The notes beneath the pieces were generated by a model. It was not told where the DNA came from. It searched no databases and saw only the letters and a list, made by a program, of their open reading frames with translations. From assembly GCA_039972875.1 (NCBI GenBank), contig JBDWMA010000006.1:1-64000 (forward strand): DNA of 64,000 nucleotides. Reading direction: 5' to 3'. A program made the position numbers and the translations under genes. The first letter of the stretch is position 1. Every line of letters starts with the position of its first letter. This document shows positions 51,439 to 59,980 of the stretch, piece by piece. This DNA comes from Pseudoruegeria sp039972875. Lineage in GTDB: Bacteria; Pseudomonadota; Alphaproteobacteria; Rhodobacterales; Rhodobacteraceae.

Positions 51439-52317
51439 CTAGACGAGCACGTCTTCAGGAACATAGACGCGCAGGCGTTTGATTCGACGTGGATCTGCAT
51501 CCACAACTTCGAATTCTGCTCCGTCTGGATGGGCAACCATCTCTCCACGGGCGGGCACACGACCTGTCAGCAAAAAGACCAGACCACCCAACGTATCAAC
51601 CTCTTCTTCGTCCAAGGAATCTGTCAGGTTTTTACCAATTTCTGCTTCGAAATCCTGAAGGGGTGTTTTTGCTTCAACCAAATAGCATCCGGGTTTCTCT
51701 TTGACCCAAAAACTATCGGCATCGGCATCATGTTCATCCTCGATCTCTCCGATGACCTGTTCAATCAGATCTTCGATAGTGACCAGCCCATCAACGCCAC
51801 CGTATTCGTCAATGACCAGCGCCATATGAATCCGCTCAGCTTGCATTTTTTGCAGCAGAACCCCAATGGGCATCGATGGTGGAATATAAATCAATCCGCG
51901 CACCAAAGGCCGCAGATCAAAATCGCCGCCGTTGCCATTAAATCCATACTTAAGTGCAAGGTCTTTGAGGTTAATAAACCCAATCGGCGTGTCCAATGTG
52001 TCCTCAAACACAGGTAGACGGGTATACCCACCTTCGCGAAATGTTTCGATCAGTTCCGGCAGATCAATATCAACGGCCACTGCCGACACATCGGCTGTGG
52101 GTGTTGCGACATCCTCTACGCGAAGGCGCCGTAAGTTAACCATCCCTGTGGTGACAAGGGCTGGACCTGATTGATCGGGGGTTTCGGAATCTTCGGCGTT
52201 CTCCGAAGACGATGTAAATGCGTCCTTTAGGCGGTTAAAAAATCCGCTTTGACTGCTTGGGTCAGGATCCTGCGCGCTTTGCGCTGCGATAGAAGATCCG
52301 TCTGAATTGTCGCCCAT
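51439..52317 (-). CDS. CorC/HlyC-type CBS-domain protein
   Basis: 292 residues. Two CBS domains (about 70-190) with the strands GYTRLPVFEDTLDTPIGFIN and IHMALVIDEYGGVDGLVTIE, then a C-terminal CorC_HlyC domain, matching the TlyC/hemolysin C family that lacks the membrane DUF21 part. The N-terminal ~60 residues are acidic and disordered. Homologues (CorC, YbeX) are placed beside ybeY and lnt in most Proteobacteria, as here; a role in Mg2+/Co2+ efflux and in ribosome maturation has been proposed. Confidence 0.94.
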   Translation of the reverse strand: MGDNSDGSSIAAQSAQDPDPSSQSGFFNRLKDAFTSSSENAEDSETPDQSGPALVTTGMVNLRRLRVEDVATPTADVSAVAVDIDLPELIETFREGGYTRLPVFEDTLDTPIGFINLKDLALKYGFNGNGGDFDLRPLVRGLIYIPPSMPIGVLLQKMQAERIHMALVIDEYGGVDGLVTIEDLIEQVIGEIEDEHDADADSFWVKEKPGCYLVEAKTPLQDFEAEIGKNLTDSLDEEEVDTLGGLVFLLTGRVPARGEMVAHPDGAEFEVVDADPRRIKRLRVYVPEDVLV

Positions 52318-52360
52318 TTTTCCTTTTCCAAAAATAAATCAAACCTCAACGGCTTGCGCT

Positions 52361-52864
52361 CTAATATGGGTCAGGCAAACCCAGTTCTGCAAGTACCTGA
52401 CGTTCGATGCTTTCCATAAGTTTAGCATCTGGGTCGTGAATGTGATCATATCCCAACAGATGCAAGACCCCATGCACCACTAAATGGGTCACATGGGCGG
52501 CAAATGGCTTACCGGCCTCTGCGGCTTCGCGCGCACAAGTATCATAAGAAATAGCAATATCACCAAGCTCTATCGGCATGTCGGGGAAATCCGCCTCAGG
52601 CTCGAATGGTCTCTCCCCCGGAGTTTCCGGGGCCAGATCTTCGGCGGGCCATGACAGTACATTCGTCGGTGTGGGCTTATCACGAAAATCTGCATTCAGC
52701 ACTGCGATTCGAGTGTCGTCACACCCAAGCAGGCTGATCTCATACTTTGATGGGTCAAACCCCAGATGAGTCAAAGTTTGCATCGCAGCGGGCGCTGCGA
52801 GATCTGCCAATCCCGCTGCCGCCCACCGATTGTCTTCAATCAGTGTGTCTACAAAATCAGGCAT
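52361..52864 (-). CDS. ybeY: rRNA maturation endonuclease YbeY
   Basis: 167 residues. A single-strand endoribonuclease needed for 16S rRNA 3'-end processing and quality control. The zinc motif HxxxHxxxHxxGYDH appears as THLVVHGVLHLLGYDHIHD, preceded by PTNVLSWPAEDLAPE, the usual YbeY block. Start at 52864 (MPDFVDT); it overlaps the phoH end by eight bases. An 11-codon in-frame extension is possible but not family sequence. The order phoH-ybeY-CorC-lnt is widely conserved. Confidence 0.97.
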   Translation of the reverse strand: MPDFVDTLIEDNRWAAAGLADLAAPAAMQTLTHLGFDPSKYEISLLGCDDTRIAVLNADFRDKPTPTNVLSWPAEDLAPETPGERPFEPEADFPDMPIELGDIAISYDTCAREAAEAGKPFAAHVTHLVVHGVLHLLGYDHIHDPDAKLMESIERQVLAELGLPDPY

Positions 52865-53867
52865 CGTCGGCTTCGTATGCCTCGATAATTTTAGCAACCA
52901 ACGGATGTCGCACTACGTCTTTGGACGTAAAGTAGTTAAAATCGATGCTGTCGACTTTGCTCAGAAGGCGTTCCGCGTCCCGCAAACCGCTGGTTACACC
53001 GCGAGGCAAATCCACCTGTGAACGATCCCCTGTGATGACCATACGTGACCCCTCGCCCAAGCGAGTCAGGAACATTTTCATCTGCATTGTGGTTGCGTTC
53101 TGCGCCTCATCTAACACGACAAACGCATTGGCCAATGTTCGCCCTCGCATAAATGCCAACGGTGCAATTTCGATCCGCTTCTCTTCTTTGAGCTTATCAA
53201 CCTGCTTACCCGGTAGAAAATCATTCAGCGCATCATAAAGCGGTTGCATATAGGGGTCGACTTTATCTTCCATCGCACCGGGCAAGAAACCAAGCCGCTC
53301 CCCGGCTTCAACGGCAGGGCGAGACAGAATGATTTTATCAACATGACCGTTAATGAACATGTTCACGCCGACAGCAACCGCCAGATAAGTCTTACCCGTA
53401 CCCGCAGGCCCAATTCCAAAAGCCAACTCATTGCTGAACAGGCTTTTGACATAGGCCTTCTGCGCTTCTGTCCGGGGTTCAATCAGTTTCTTACGGGTGT
53501 GGATTTCCACCTTTTCACCCTTGAACATTTCAAGCTGATCGCCATCCAGAACTCCCGTTCCAGAAGCGGATCCGCCCATGCGGATTTCGCCATCAATGTC
53601 GCCAATTTCGACAGTTCGACCACCTTCTAGACGTTGATACAACGCCTGTAGAACCCGCTCACCTTTGTCACGACTGCCGGGATCGCCAATCAACACCAGC
53701 TGATTGCCGCGTCGAATAATCTGCAGCGACAGCTGTTGTTCTATATGTGCTAGGTTTCGATCAAACTCGCCGCAAAGATCAATCAGCAGACGGTTGTCAG
53801 GGAATTCAAGAAGGGCCTCACGAACCTCTTCTGACGGTGGCGGTGGTGTGAGCGCATCAATGCCCAA
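52857..53867 (-). CDS. ybeZ: PhoH-family ATPase (YbeZ)
   Basis: 336 residues. P-loop GIGPAGTGKTYLAVAVGV, Walker B region FVVLDEAQNATTMQMKMFLT, plus GDRSQVDLPRGVTSGL and DVVRHPLVAKII, all PhoH signatures. The family is thought to work with YbeY in RNA metabolism. The frame begins with TTG at 53867: the preceding codon is TGA, so no upstream start exists, and GGAG lies a few bases ahead. A promoter is expected in the 146-bp gap to the lipoprotein gene, which also contains that gene's terminator. Confidence 0.95.
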   Translation of the reverse strand: MGIDALTPPPPSEEVREALLEFPDNRLLIDLCGEFDRNLAHIEQQLSLQIIRRGNQLVLIGDPGSRDKGERVLQALYQRLEGGRTVEIGDIDGEIRMGGSASGTGVLDGDQLEMFKGEKVEIHTRKKLIEPRTEAQKAYVKSLFSNELAFGIGPAGTGKTYLAVAVGVNMFINGHVDKIILSRPAVEAGERLGFLPGAMEDKVDPYMQPLYDALNDFLPGKQVDKLKEEKRIEIAPLAFMRGRTLANAFVVLDEAQNATTMQMKMFLTRLGEGSRMVITGDRSQVDLPRGVTSGLRDAERLLSKVDSIDFNYFTSKDVVRHPLVAKIIEAYEADDA

Positions 53868-53961
53868 TCATATCTCCGTTGGATAAAGCCTATATTCCCA
53901 TCGTGCACGCTCCATTTGCCGCTTGCAAGCGCACAATTGAATTCTTCATAAAACTGCAACG

Positions 53962-53989
53962 AAAAAGACCGCACCCTATGGGCGCGGTC
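53962..53989 (-). terminator. Rho-independent terminator of the lipoprotein gene
   Basis: On the minus strand: GACCGCGCCC (53989-53980) with GGGTGCGGTC (53976-53967), a 10-bp stem with one G-U pair and a 3-base loop, then TTTTT. It closes the OmpA-like/lipoprotein unit 25 bp after the lipoprotein stop. Confidence 0.88.
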
Positions 53990-54013
53990 CAAATTGTATC
54001 ACTTTGGCCGATT

Positions 54014-54295
54014 TTAAATCAAATCAGAACGTTTGTACGGACCAATTGCAGTGTTGGGTGGCGCAGCACCAGAACACACTGGCTTGCCGTATTTATCCAA
54101 ACGCTGGGACAGATACCCTTCGGCACCATCATCAATGATCCAGTGATCACAGCCATTGGGGTCTATCCAGATCCCGGCTTCGAGTTTAGACAGATCACCT
54201 GAATCTATGAACCGGTCAACACCCAGGTTTTGCTTATCACATGCGGATAGCCCTGCAGCAGTTGCTAGCGCGAGGGTGATTTTAATAATTTTCAT
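54014..54295 (-). CDS. Small lipoprotein with a DPxGCxHW module
   Basis: 93 residues. Lipobox LSAC with Cys19, so outer-membrane anchored. Residues 42-74 form a module with IWIDPNGCDHW, IDDGAEGY and GKPVC that recurs in the OmpA-like protein encoded just upstream (19 of 33 residues identical). The last residues are short and polar. The ATG at 54295 follows GAGGGAG. Function unknown; the two conserved Cys in the module (49, 74) could form a disulfide. It lies 13 bp after the OmpA-like gene and ends at a terminator. Confidence 0.85.
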   Translation of the reverse strand: MKIIKITLALATAAGLSACDKQNLGVDRFIDSGDLSKLEAGIWIDPNGCDHWIIDDGAEGYLSQRLDKYGKPVCSGAAPPNTAIGPYKRSDLI

Positions 54296-54308
54296 ACTCT
54301 TTACTCCC

Positions 54309-54866
54309 TCAGCGGATACACAGAACTTCGACGCGACGATTTTCTTTACGTCCCGCTGCGGTGCTGTTTGATGCTTTTGGTTGACGCTCGCCATACCAAC
54401 GAACATCCGAAATACGGACGCCTGTCGATTGCGCGACTGAAGCAACAGCCTTCGCGCGACGCTCTGACAAGCGCATGTTGTATTCATCACTTGCGCGGCT
54501 GTCGGTATGACCAACAATCACATAAGATGTTGCACCTGCACCGGAAAAGAATTTGGCCAGACTGTTGCGCCCACCACTTGTGATTGCACTTCTGTCCGTT
54601 GCGAACAGTGTGTCGGTGTTCATAACCGCACAAGTATTGATCTGACGACAAACAGGACGTCCATCCCGCTTTACATGGGGACTCATGTATCCTTCCCAGC
54701 CGTCATCCATGACCCAATGTTCACATCCATCGGGATCAACCCAGATTGTGGGAACTCTCTTTTCACCAATAATGGTTTTCGTTTCCTGCGCTTCAGCGAC
54801 CGCACCACCCAAGCTAAGTGCCGCGACGGCTACAATTGCCCCCATAGCACCAGTCAATTTGGACAT
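54309..54866 (-). CDS. OmpA-family protein with N-terminal DPxGCxHW module
   Basis: 185 residues. Signal peptide MSKLTGAMGAIVAVAALSLG with cleavage after EAQ or AVAEA, then the 33-residue module (41-73: IWVDPDGCEHW, DDGWEGY, GRPVC), then an OmpA C-terminal domain with VIVGHTDSRASDEYNMRLSE and RRAKAV, which binds peptidoglycan. The first Cys-rich piece is unusual for such a short OmpA protein. The chosen ATG at 54866 is the one with a signal peptide; the 51-codon extension to 55019 is not convincing. 250 bp of non-coding DNA lie before it. Confidence 0.9.
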   Translation of the reverse strand: MSKLTGAMGAIVAVAALSLGGAVAEAQETKTIIGEKRVPTIWVDPDGCEHWVMDDGWEGYMSPHVKRDGRPVCRQINTCAVMNTDTLFATDRSAITSGGRNSLAKFFSGAGATSYVIVGHTDSRASDEYNMRLSERRAKAVASVAQSTGVRISDVRWYGERQPKASNSTAAGRKENRRVEVLCIR

Positions 54867-55116
54867 CTTCTCAAACACTATACTAGTCCTTCGCCAATAA
54901 GTTTTAAGCGCCCCCATCTTTGAGTGGTTCCGGTTAACGCCTGATTTCTTGAACTGAGAGTAGAATAGCAAAGATTTGCCCCGACTGAGAAATGTTTTAA
55001 CAAATCGTAATAAAAACAAGAAACAATCAGAGGGGGTGTCTCATTATTGTCCACCGAAATGCGCAACAATCCAGCGCAGATCACTCTTTTCGTTCACGTC
55101 TGAGAAATAGAACGAT

Positions 55117-56439
55117 TTAGAGAATCAGTTCACCTGCAAGAGAATTAGAATCACTCCGTGTGATTCTCACCGGACGAACTTCACCACGCTCAACATTCGG
55201 CGCCATCACATGTACAGCATGAAGGTACTCTGACTTTCCAACCATTTGCCCCTCAAGGCGACCAGATCTTTCAAAAAGCACATTGACTGTTTTCCCAATC
55301 ATGGATTCTTGAATTGCCCGTTGCTGTGATGTGAGCACCTCCTGCAATCTGTGCAGACGATTTGTGGCAAGAGTTTCGTCAATTTGTGGCTTTTCTGCGG
55401 CAGGAGTGCCGGGGCGTGTCGAATACTTAAAAGAATACGCCTGACCATATTTGACCTCACGTACCAAATTCATCGTATCCTCAAAATCTCGATCCGTTTC
55501 CCCAGGGAACCCAACGATGAAATCTCCGGACAACAAAATATCCGGACGGGCAGCCCGAATACGTTCAATGACCCGCAAATAACTCTCGGCTGTGTGACTA
55601 CGATTCATAGCTTTAAGAATACGATCAGACCCGGATTGCACCGGCAAATGCAAATACGGCATCAGTTTTGCACATTCCCCATGGGCGGCGATCAAGGCAT
55701 CATCCATGTCGTTCGGATGAGAGGTCGTGAACCGGATACGTTCCAGACCGTCTATATCATTGAGTGCCCAAATGAGCTGCGCCAACGTCCAATCACCATC
55801 ATCGGCAGCCCCATGGTAAGCATTAACATTTTGCCCCAGCAGGGTAATTTCACGCACCCCACGCTCGACTAAATCCCGTGCTTCGGTCAACACTCGATCA
55901 ACAGGGCGGCTGACCTCTGCACCACGGGTGTATGGCACCACACAAAATGCGCAGAACTTGTCGCACCCTTCTTGAACAGTCAAAAACGCTGTCGGACCCC
56001 GAGTCGGTTTAGGCCGTTTAGGCAAATGTTCAAATTTGTCCTCCTCGGGGAATTCAGTATCCAACGCCTTTTCCCCAGCACGAGCCTTGGCCTCCATCGC
56101 AGGCAAACGATGGTAGCTTTGAGGGCCCACGACAAGGTCAACCATTGGCTGACGCTTCATGATTTCGGCCCCCTCGGCCTGTGCAACACAACCCGCCACC
56201 CCGATCTTTAGATCTGGATTTTTAGTCTTTAACCCTTTGAAACGGCCTAATTCCGAATAGATCTTCTCTGCGGCCTTCTCGCGGATGTGACACGTATTCA
56301 GCAAAATCATATCAGCGTCATCCGGGGATTCTGTCGTCACATACCCTGATGTACCCAACGATTCCGCCATTCGTTCGCTGTCATAGACATTCATCTGACA
56401 GCCATAAGTCTTGATAAAGAGTTTTTTCGGATCGGACAT
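55117..56439 (-). CDS. miaB: tRNA-2-methylthio-N6-dimethylallyladenosine synthase
   Basis: 440 residues. A radical-SAM methylthiotransferase that makes ms2i6A37. Seen: N-terminal UPF0004 domain with TYGCQMNVYDSERM and LLNTCHIREKAAEK, the radical SAM cluster motif EGCDKFCAFCVVPYTRG and the TRAM domain at the C-terminus. Start at 56439 with AAGG upstream; 13 more in-frame codons to 56478 are possible. It uses SAM. The 250-bp gap to the OmpA-like gene downstream holds no gene that I can see. Confidence 0.97.
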   Translation of the reverse strand: MSDPKKLFIKTYGCQMNVYDSERMAESLGTSGYVTTESPDDADMILLNTCHIREKAAEKIYSELGRFKGLKTKNPDLKIGVAGCVAQAEGAEIMKRQPMVDLVVGPQSYHRLPAMEAKARAGEKALDTEFPEEDKFEHLPKRPKPTRGPTAFLTVQEGCDKFCAFCVVPYTRGAEVSRPVDRVLTEARDLVERGVREITLLGQNVNAYHGAADDGDWTLAQLIWALNDIDGLERIRFTTSHPNDMDDALIAAHGECAKLMPYLHLPVQSGSDRILKAMNRSHTAESYLRVIERIRAARPDILLSGDFIVGFPGETDRDFEDTMNLVREVKYGQAYSFKYSTRPGTPAAEKPQIDETLATNRLHRLQEVLTSQQRAIQESMIGKTVNVLFERSGRLEGQMVGKSEYLHAVHVMAPNVERGEVRPVRITRSDSNSLAGELIL

Positions 56440-56570
56440 GACATCTGCCTTGACATGGAGGGGTTCAGCCCGCGTCACTATAGAAATTCATCGCCTTCTG
56501 CAACGCTTGCAATACACACCGAATTAACCGATTCTGCGCCAGAATAAAGTTGCTGCATGGAAAGGTGTTT

Positions 56571-57437
56571 ATGTTTTACGCGTCGTTGGCAGACCTCTTA
56601 AGCACAGGACAGCAGGCCTTTCTAAAAGGACCTGTCGCTATGATTTTTGTCGAGGACCTCATCGAGGTTGAATCGACCATTCGTCATCACCAAAACATTG
56701 GCTTTTTTAGCGTCATCGTCTTTGCCCCAGATGAACTGGTTCTTCCTACTGAACTCGAAGAATCCGTGCACCGTGTGCGCTATAACATCCACACCAAAGA
56801 TGCTTTGCAGAAAGCAGTAGACGCCGTCATCGCCGCGGCCCCCAATATCTGGATGTATTATTGTTTTAACGCTGAGTATCTATTCTACCCCTTTGCCGAA
56901 ACGCGAAACATCGCAGAGCTTTTGGCATTCCATACTGAGGAACGCCGGTCCGCGATGCTGACGTATGTTATTGATCTCTATGCAGGGGATTTGAACGAGA
57001 ATAACGACGCCGTTTCTCTAAAGGATGTTTATCTTGATCGTTCAGGCTACTATGCACTCGGACGATTTCGCGGTCGCGAAAATGAGGCAATGGAACGACA
57101 GCTGGATTTCTTTGGCGGGCTCCGCTGGCGGTTTGAGGAACACGTGCCTTATGAACGCCGTCGCATTGATCGGATTGCTCTATTTAAATCAGCTCCGGGG
57201 TTAACTCTGCGCGACGACCACACATTCTCAGAAGAAGAATACAACACCTACGCCTGCCCGTGGCACCACAACTTGACGGCTGCTGTATGTTCCTTTCGCA
57301 CGGCCAAAGCGCTCCGCAAAAACCCCGGTTCACGATACGAGATTCACAACTTTCGGTGGCGCAATTCAGTACCCTTTGAATGGCGCAGCCAGCAGTTAAT
57401 GGATTTTGGTCTGATGGAACCCGGCCAATGGTTTTAG
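56571..57437 (+). CDS. Unrecognised protein, possibly glycosyltransferase-like
   Basis: 288 residues, no signal peptide or membrane helix. The N-terminal ~60 residues have alternating strands (GPVAMIFVEDLIEVESTIRH, FSVIVFAPDEL) like a Rossmann-type nucleotide-sugar fold; the C-terminus is rich in aromatic and charged residues with GGLRWRFEEHVPYERRRIDR, NTYACPWHHNLTAA and IHNFRWRNSVPF. I cannot assign a family with confidence; a glycosyltransferase is only an impression. ATG at 56571 follows GGAAAGG; the TTG at 56550 is not needed. Divergent from miaB, convergent with the DMT gene. Confidence 0.82.
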   Translation: MFYASLADLLSTGQQAFLKGPVAMIFVEDLIEVESTIRHHQNIGFFSVIVFAPDELVLPTELEESVHRVRYNIHTKDALQKAVDAVIAAAPNIWMYYCFNAEYLFYPFAETRNIAELLAFHTEERRSAMLTYVIDLYAGDLNENNDAVSLKDVYLDRSGYYALGRFRGRENEAMERQLDFFGGLRWRFEEHVPYERRRIDRIALFKSAPGLTLRDDHTFSEEEYNTYACPWHHNLTAAVCSFRTAKALRKNPGSRYEIHNFRWRNSVPFEWRSQQLMDFGLMEPGQWF

Positions 57438-57457
57438 ACGACCCCAGTATTCTCCGT

Positions 57458-58345
57458 TTAAGCCTTTGCACGAAATCGTTTTAACAAACGCCCGTCAATA
57501 AGAATGAGGCCGCAGAATATGGCGGCCATCCCTGCGAAATGATATATCGTTAACACTTCATTCAGAACCAAAGAGCCCAAGATCAACGTCGAAACCGGCG
57601 CAATAAATGTGATAGTACTGGCAGTCGTACCGCCAATAATTGGGATCAGCCAGAACAAGGTAATAAAAGCTGCAGATGTCAGGACAAAACCGATTGCAGC
57701 CAACGCCAGCCACGTTTCCATCTTGGTGATGACCGGGCCCCCCTCAATCCCAATTGCAATTGGAGCAAGAAACAGAGTGCTAAATGTCAGTGACCAAGTG
57801 GTGAGGGATACGCGATCCATCCCATCCATCTTGCGCAATAGATTGATGGCAAATCCATAACACAAAGGTGCGATTATTGTGAACAGCAGAGCCCAAAAAG
57901 AGGAATCTCCGCCCCCTTGAAGGGCCGGCCACGCAAGAATCACAATCCCAGAAAACCCAAAGAGTACGCCGACAGATTTGGGTACAGTGGCTTGTTCGCC
58001 GCCCGGCCAAAAATGCGACACGATCACGACCATAATTGGCGTCATCGCGTTAATGATCCCTGCAGCACTGCTCGTGATAAACTGTTGCCCAACCGGATAA
58101 ATCGTGAGCGGTAGCGCATATTGCATCAGACCAAAAACCGCAAGCGGCAGGATGAGACCACGCGAAAGTGCTATGCTGCGCCCTGAGCCAATACACCAAA
58201 TCCAACAGCCCAATGCTCCCACACCGACCCGTCCAAGGGACACTGACAATGGGCCCAATTCTCTCAGCAGAATTTCGTTAAAGAAAAACGATGCCCCCCA
58301 CCCCATACCAAGCGCAAACACCACCAACCAATACCGTAAGGCCAT
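57458..58345 (-). CDS. EamA/DMT-family exporter
   Basis: 295 residues with ten predicted helices in two EamA halves: FALGMGWGASFFFNEILLRE and, after a loop, IIAPLCYGFAINLLRKMDGM. The C-terminus ends in a basic tail (LKRFRAKA). Such carriers export amino acids, nucleosides or metabolites; the substrate is unknown. Divergent from the ArsR-type regulator across 171 bp, which suggests that the regulator controls it. Confidence 0.92.
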   Translation of the reverse strand: MALRYWLVVFALGMGWGASFFFNEILLRELGPLSVSLGRVGVGALGCWIWCIGSGRSIALSRGLILPLAVFGLMQYALPLTIYPVGQQFITSSAAGIINAMTPIMVVIVSHFWPGGEQATVPKSVGVLFGFSGIVILAWPALQGGGDSSFWALLFTIIAPLCYGFAINLLRKMDGMDRVSLTTWSLTFSTLFLAPIAIGIEGGPVITKMETWLALAAIGFVLTSAAFITLFWLIPIIGGTTASTITFIAPVSTLILGSLVLNEVLTIYHFAGMAAIFCGLILIDGRLLKRFRAKA

Positions 58346-58516
58346 CTAACCACTCCGAAATTTACGCAAACAGACACCCATCGGAATCACATGATTTGCC
58401 GAGAGTTGCGCCCACCCTTAACCGGTTTCGTTACGGTGCGTCCAATCAAGATCTGTGATTTTTGATATTTCGATGCGCTCTTTCCCTTAGAGCGTTGAAT
58501 CGGTAACCTATACGGT

Positions 58517-58858
58517 ATGAACATCCGCCTTGATCAAACCTTTGCCGCCCTGTCTGACGCCACCCGGCGAGAGATACTGTCGATGTTGCTAGAGGATGAC
58601 ATGGCCGTCACCGATGTTGCCCACCCTTTTGAAATGTCTCTGGCAGCCATTTCAAAACACTTAACAATCCTGACTAAAGCCGGATTGATCACGCAAGAAA
58701 AACGCGGACGGGTTAAATGGTGCAAACTTGACCCTGACGCAATGCGCGATGCCTCAATCTGGATGCAAGGCTTTGGCCAATTCGAGGCCGTTCATTTGGA
58801 TGCTTTTGAAAAATTCCTTGAGACTGAATTGCCAAACGACCCACCGTCTAAACTTTAA
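58517..58858 (+). CDS. ArsR-family transcriptional regulator
   Basis: 113 residues, winged helix. DQTFAALSDATRREILSMLL begins the domain and MSLAAISKHLTILTKAGLIT is the recognition helix. No CxC metal-binding pair is present in the alpha-3 helix, so it is not a classical arsenic or zinc sensor. It probably regulates the divergent DMT gene. The last 4 bases overlap the end of the Nudix gene. Confidence 0.93.
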   Translation: MNIRLDQTFAALSDATRREILSMLLEDDMAVTDVAHPFEMSLAAISKHLTILTKAGLITQEKRGRVKWCKLDPDAMRDASIWMQGFGQFEAVHLDAFEKFLETELPNDPPSKL

Positions 58859-59478
58859 CAGGTCCGATCAAATTCGGCCTCTGATTGAGGGGTTGCATGA
58901 TGTTGAAACGCAGATTCAATATCGCGCCGGGAAATCCGACAGGCGGACAGGTCTGGCAGTGCATCAAGCCCAAAAAAACCAACTTCTATCGCCTCTTCGC
59001 CGGGTGTAGGGACCACATTCCCTTCTGCCTCGCATAAAAAACCAAGTTTATAGAAATCTCGATGATCCGGCGGATATGGTCCTTTGGCCTTATGCCAAAT
59101 TTGAATTAATCGCGTCGCACGTACACGGATGTTAGCCTCTTCCCAAACCTCTTTTTCTATATTTTCGGCAGCAGACAAGCCGACATCACAAAAGCCACCG
59201 GGCAAAGACCACAAACCGTCGTGACGTTCACGGATCAGAAGGACCTTGCCCTCCGAAAAAACGGCCCCCCGAACCTCGAGCTTCGGCGTCGCGTACCCTT
59301 CGGAGGGTAGGGGCAGATCAGACAATCCATGGACCGAAAATTTCGCCGCCATTAATTGCTGCGCCAAAGCATCGATCTCATCATAACGTTCGACATCAAA
59401 TGGGTCTTTGGCATAGAATCGCCCCGTTGCAGCCAGCGCCTGCATGCGTTTTAGACGAGTCAAAACGTGGTCTTCCAA
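58855..59478 (-). CDS. Nudix hydrolase with N-terminal Nudix_hydro_N domain
   Basis: 207 residues. The N-terminal ~60 residues fit the NUDIX_N domain (RLKRMQALAATGRFYAKDPF). The Nudix box reads GGFCDVGLSAAENIEKEVWE and continues EAN: the C-terminal EVxEE is intact but the first Glu of the G-x5-E pattern is Leu, which is common in this subfamily (ADP-ribose or ADP-sugar pyrophosphatases). The frame begins with TTG at 59478 behind AAAGGAAA; the next ATG would be at 59445. Substrate not established. Confidence 0.88.
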   Translation of the reverse strand: MEDHVLTRLKRMQALAATGRFYAKDPFDVERYDEIDALAQQLMAAKFSVHGLSDLPLPSEGYATPKLEVRGAVFSEGKVLLIRERHDGLWSLPGGFCDVGLSAAENIEKEVWEEANIRVRATRLIQIWHKAKGPYPPDHRDFYKLGFLCEAEGNVVPTPGEEAIEVGFFGLDALPDLSACRISRRDIESAFQHHATPQSEAEFDRTC

Positions 59479-59587
59479 CGGCGTATTTCCTTTGTAATAG
59501 CACTTCTATCCCAATTGAAATCACAGGGAACACCGCAACGCAATCACAGCTCTGGCCCCATTCCCCATTCTGTGCGAAAACACGGTT

Positions 59588-59980
59588 ATGATACGTGCAA
59601 TTTCTCTCATGATCCTTGGACTTTCGGCCTGTCAAAGCGATGAAACCCTTACCGCCTACGGAGCCGCCGACACTGTCTGGCAACTAGCCGAAGTCAACGA
59701 TCAGCCTTTTCCTGCGCGGGCGACCATTACCTTTCCAGAAGAGGGAAAAATCTCCGGTCAGGGGCCATGTAACACCTATTCTGGCACTCAATCGGTCCCT
59801 TATCCGTGGTTCAAAGCCGAAGGAATTGCAGCGACAAGGATGGCTTGCGAAGATTTAGAAGCCGAAGGCAGCTTTTTCGCCATGCTAATGTCGGCCACAT
59901 TGGTCGAAATCGGCGGGGACGTCATGATTCTGTCCAACGAGACTGGGTTAAAGATGATATTTGAAGCTCAGCCAGACTGA
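59588..59980 (+). CDS. META-domain lipoprotein
   Basis: 130 residues. Lipobox LSAC with Cys at residue 15, then a META (HslJ-like) domain: TVWQLAEVNDQPF, the glycine-rich ISGQGPCNTYSGTQSVPYPW and ATRMACEDLEAEGSFFAMLM, a pattern typical of the family. Function unknown, possibly stress-related. ATG at 59588. Its 3' end overlaps the convergent recO by 13 bp. Confidence 0.88.
   Translation: MIRAISLMILGLSACQSDETLTAYGAADTVWQLAEVNDQPFPARATITFPEEGKISGQGPCNTYSGTQSVPYPWFKAEGIAATRMACEDLEAEGSFFAMLMSATLVEIGGDVMILSNETGLKMIFEAQPD

Noticed and set aside
58486..58500. AGAGCG near GCGCTC in the DMT/ArsR spacer
   Set aside because: Short arms, no symmetry beyond chance; not assigned as an operator.
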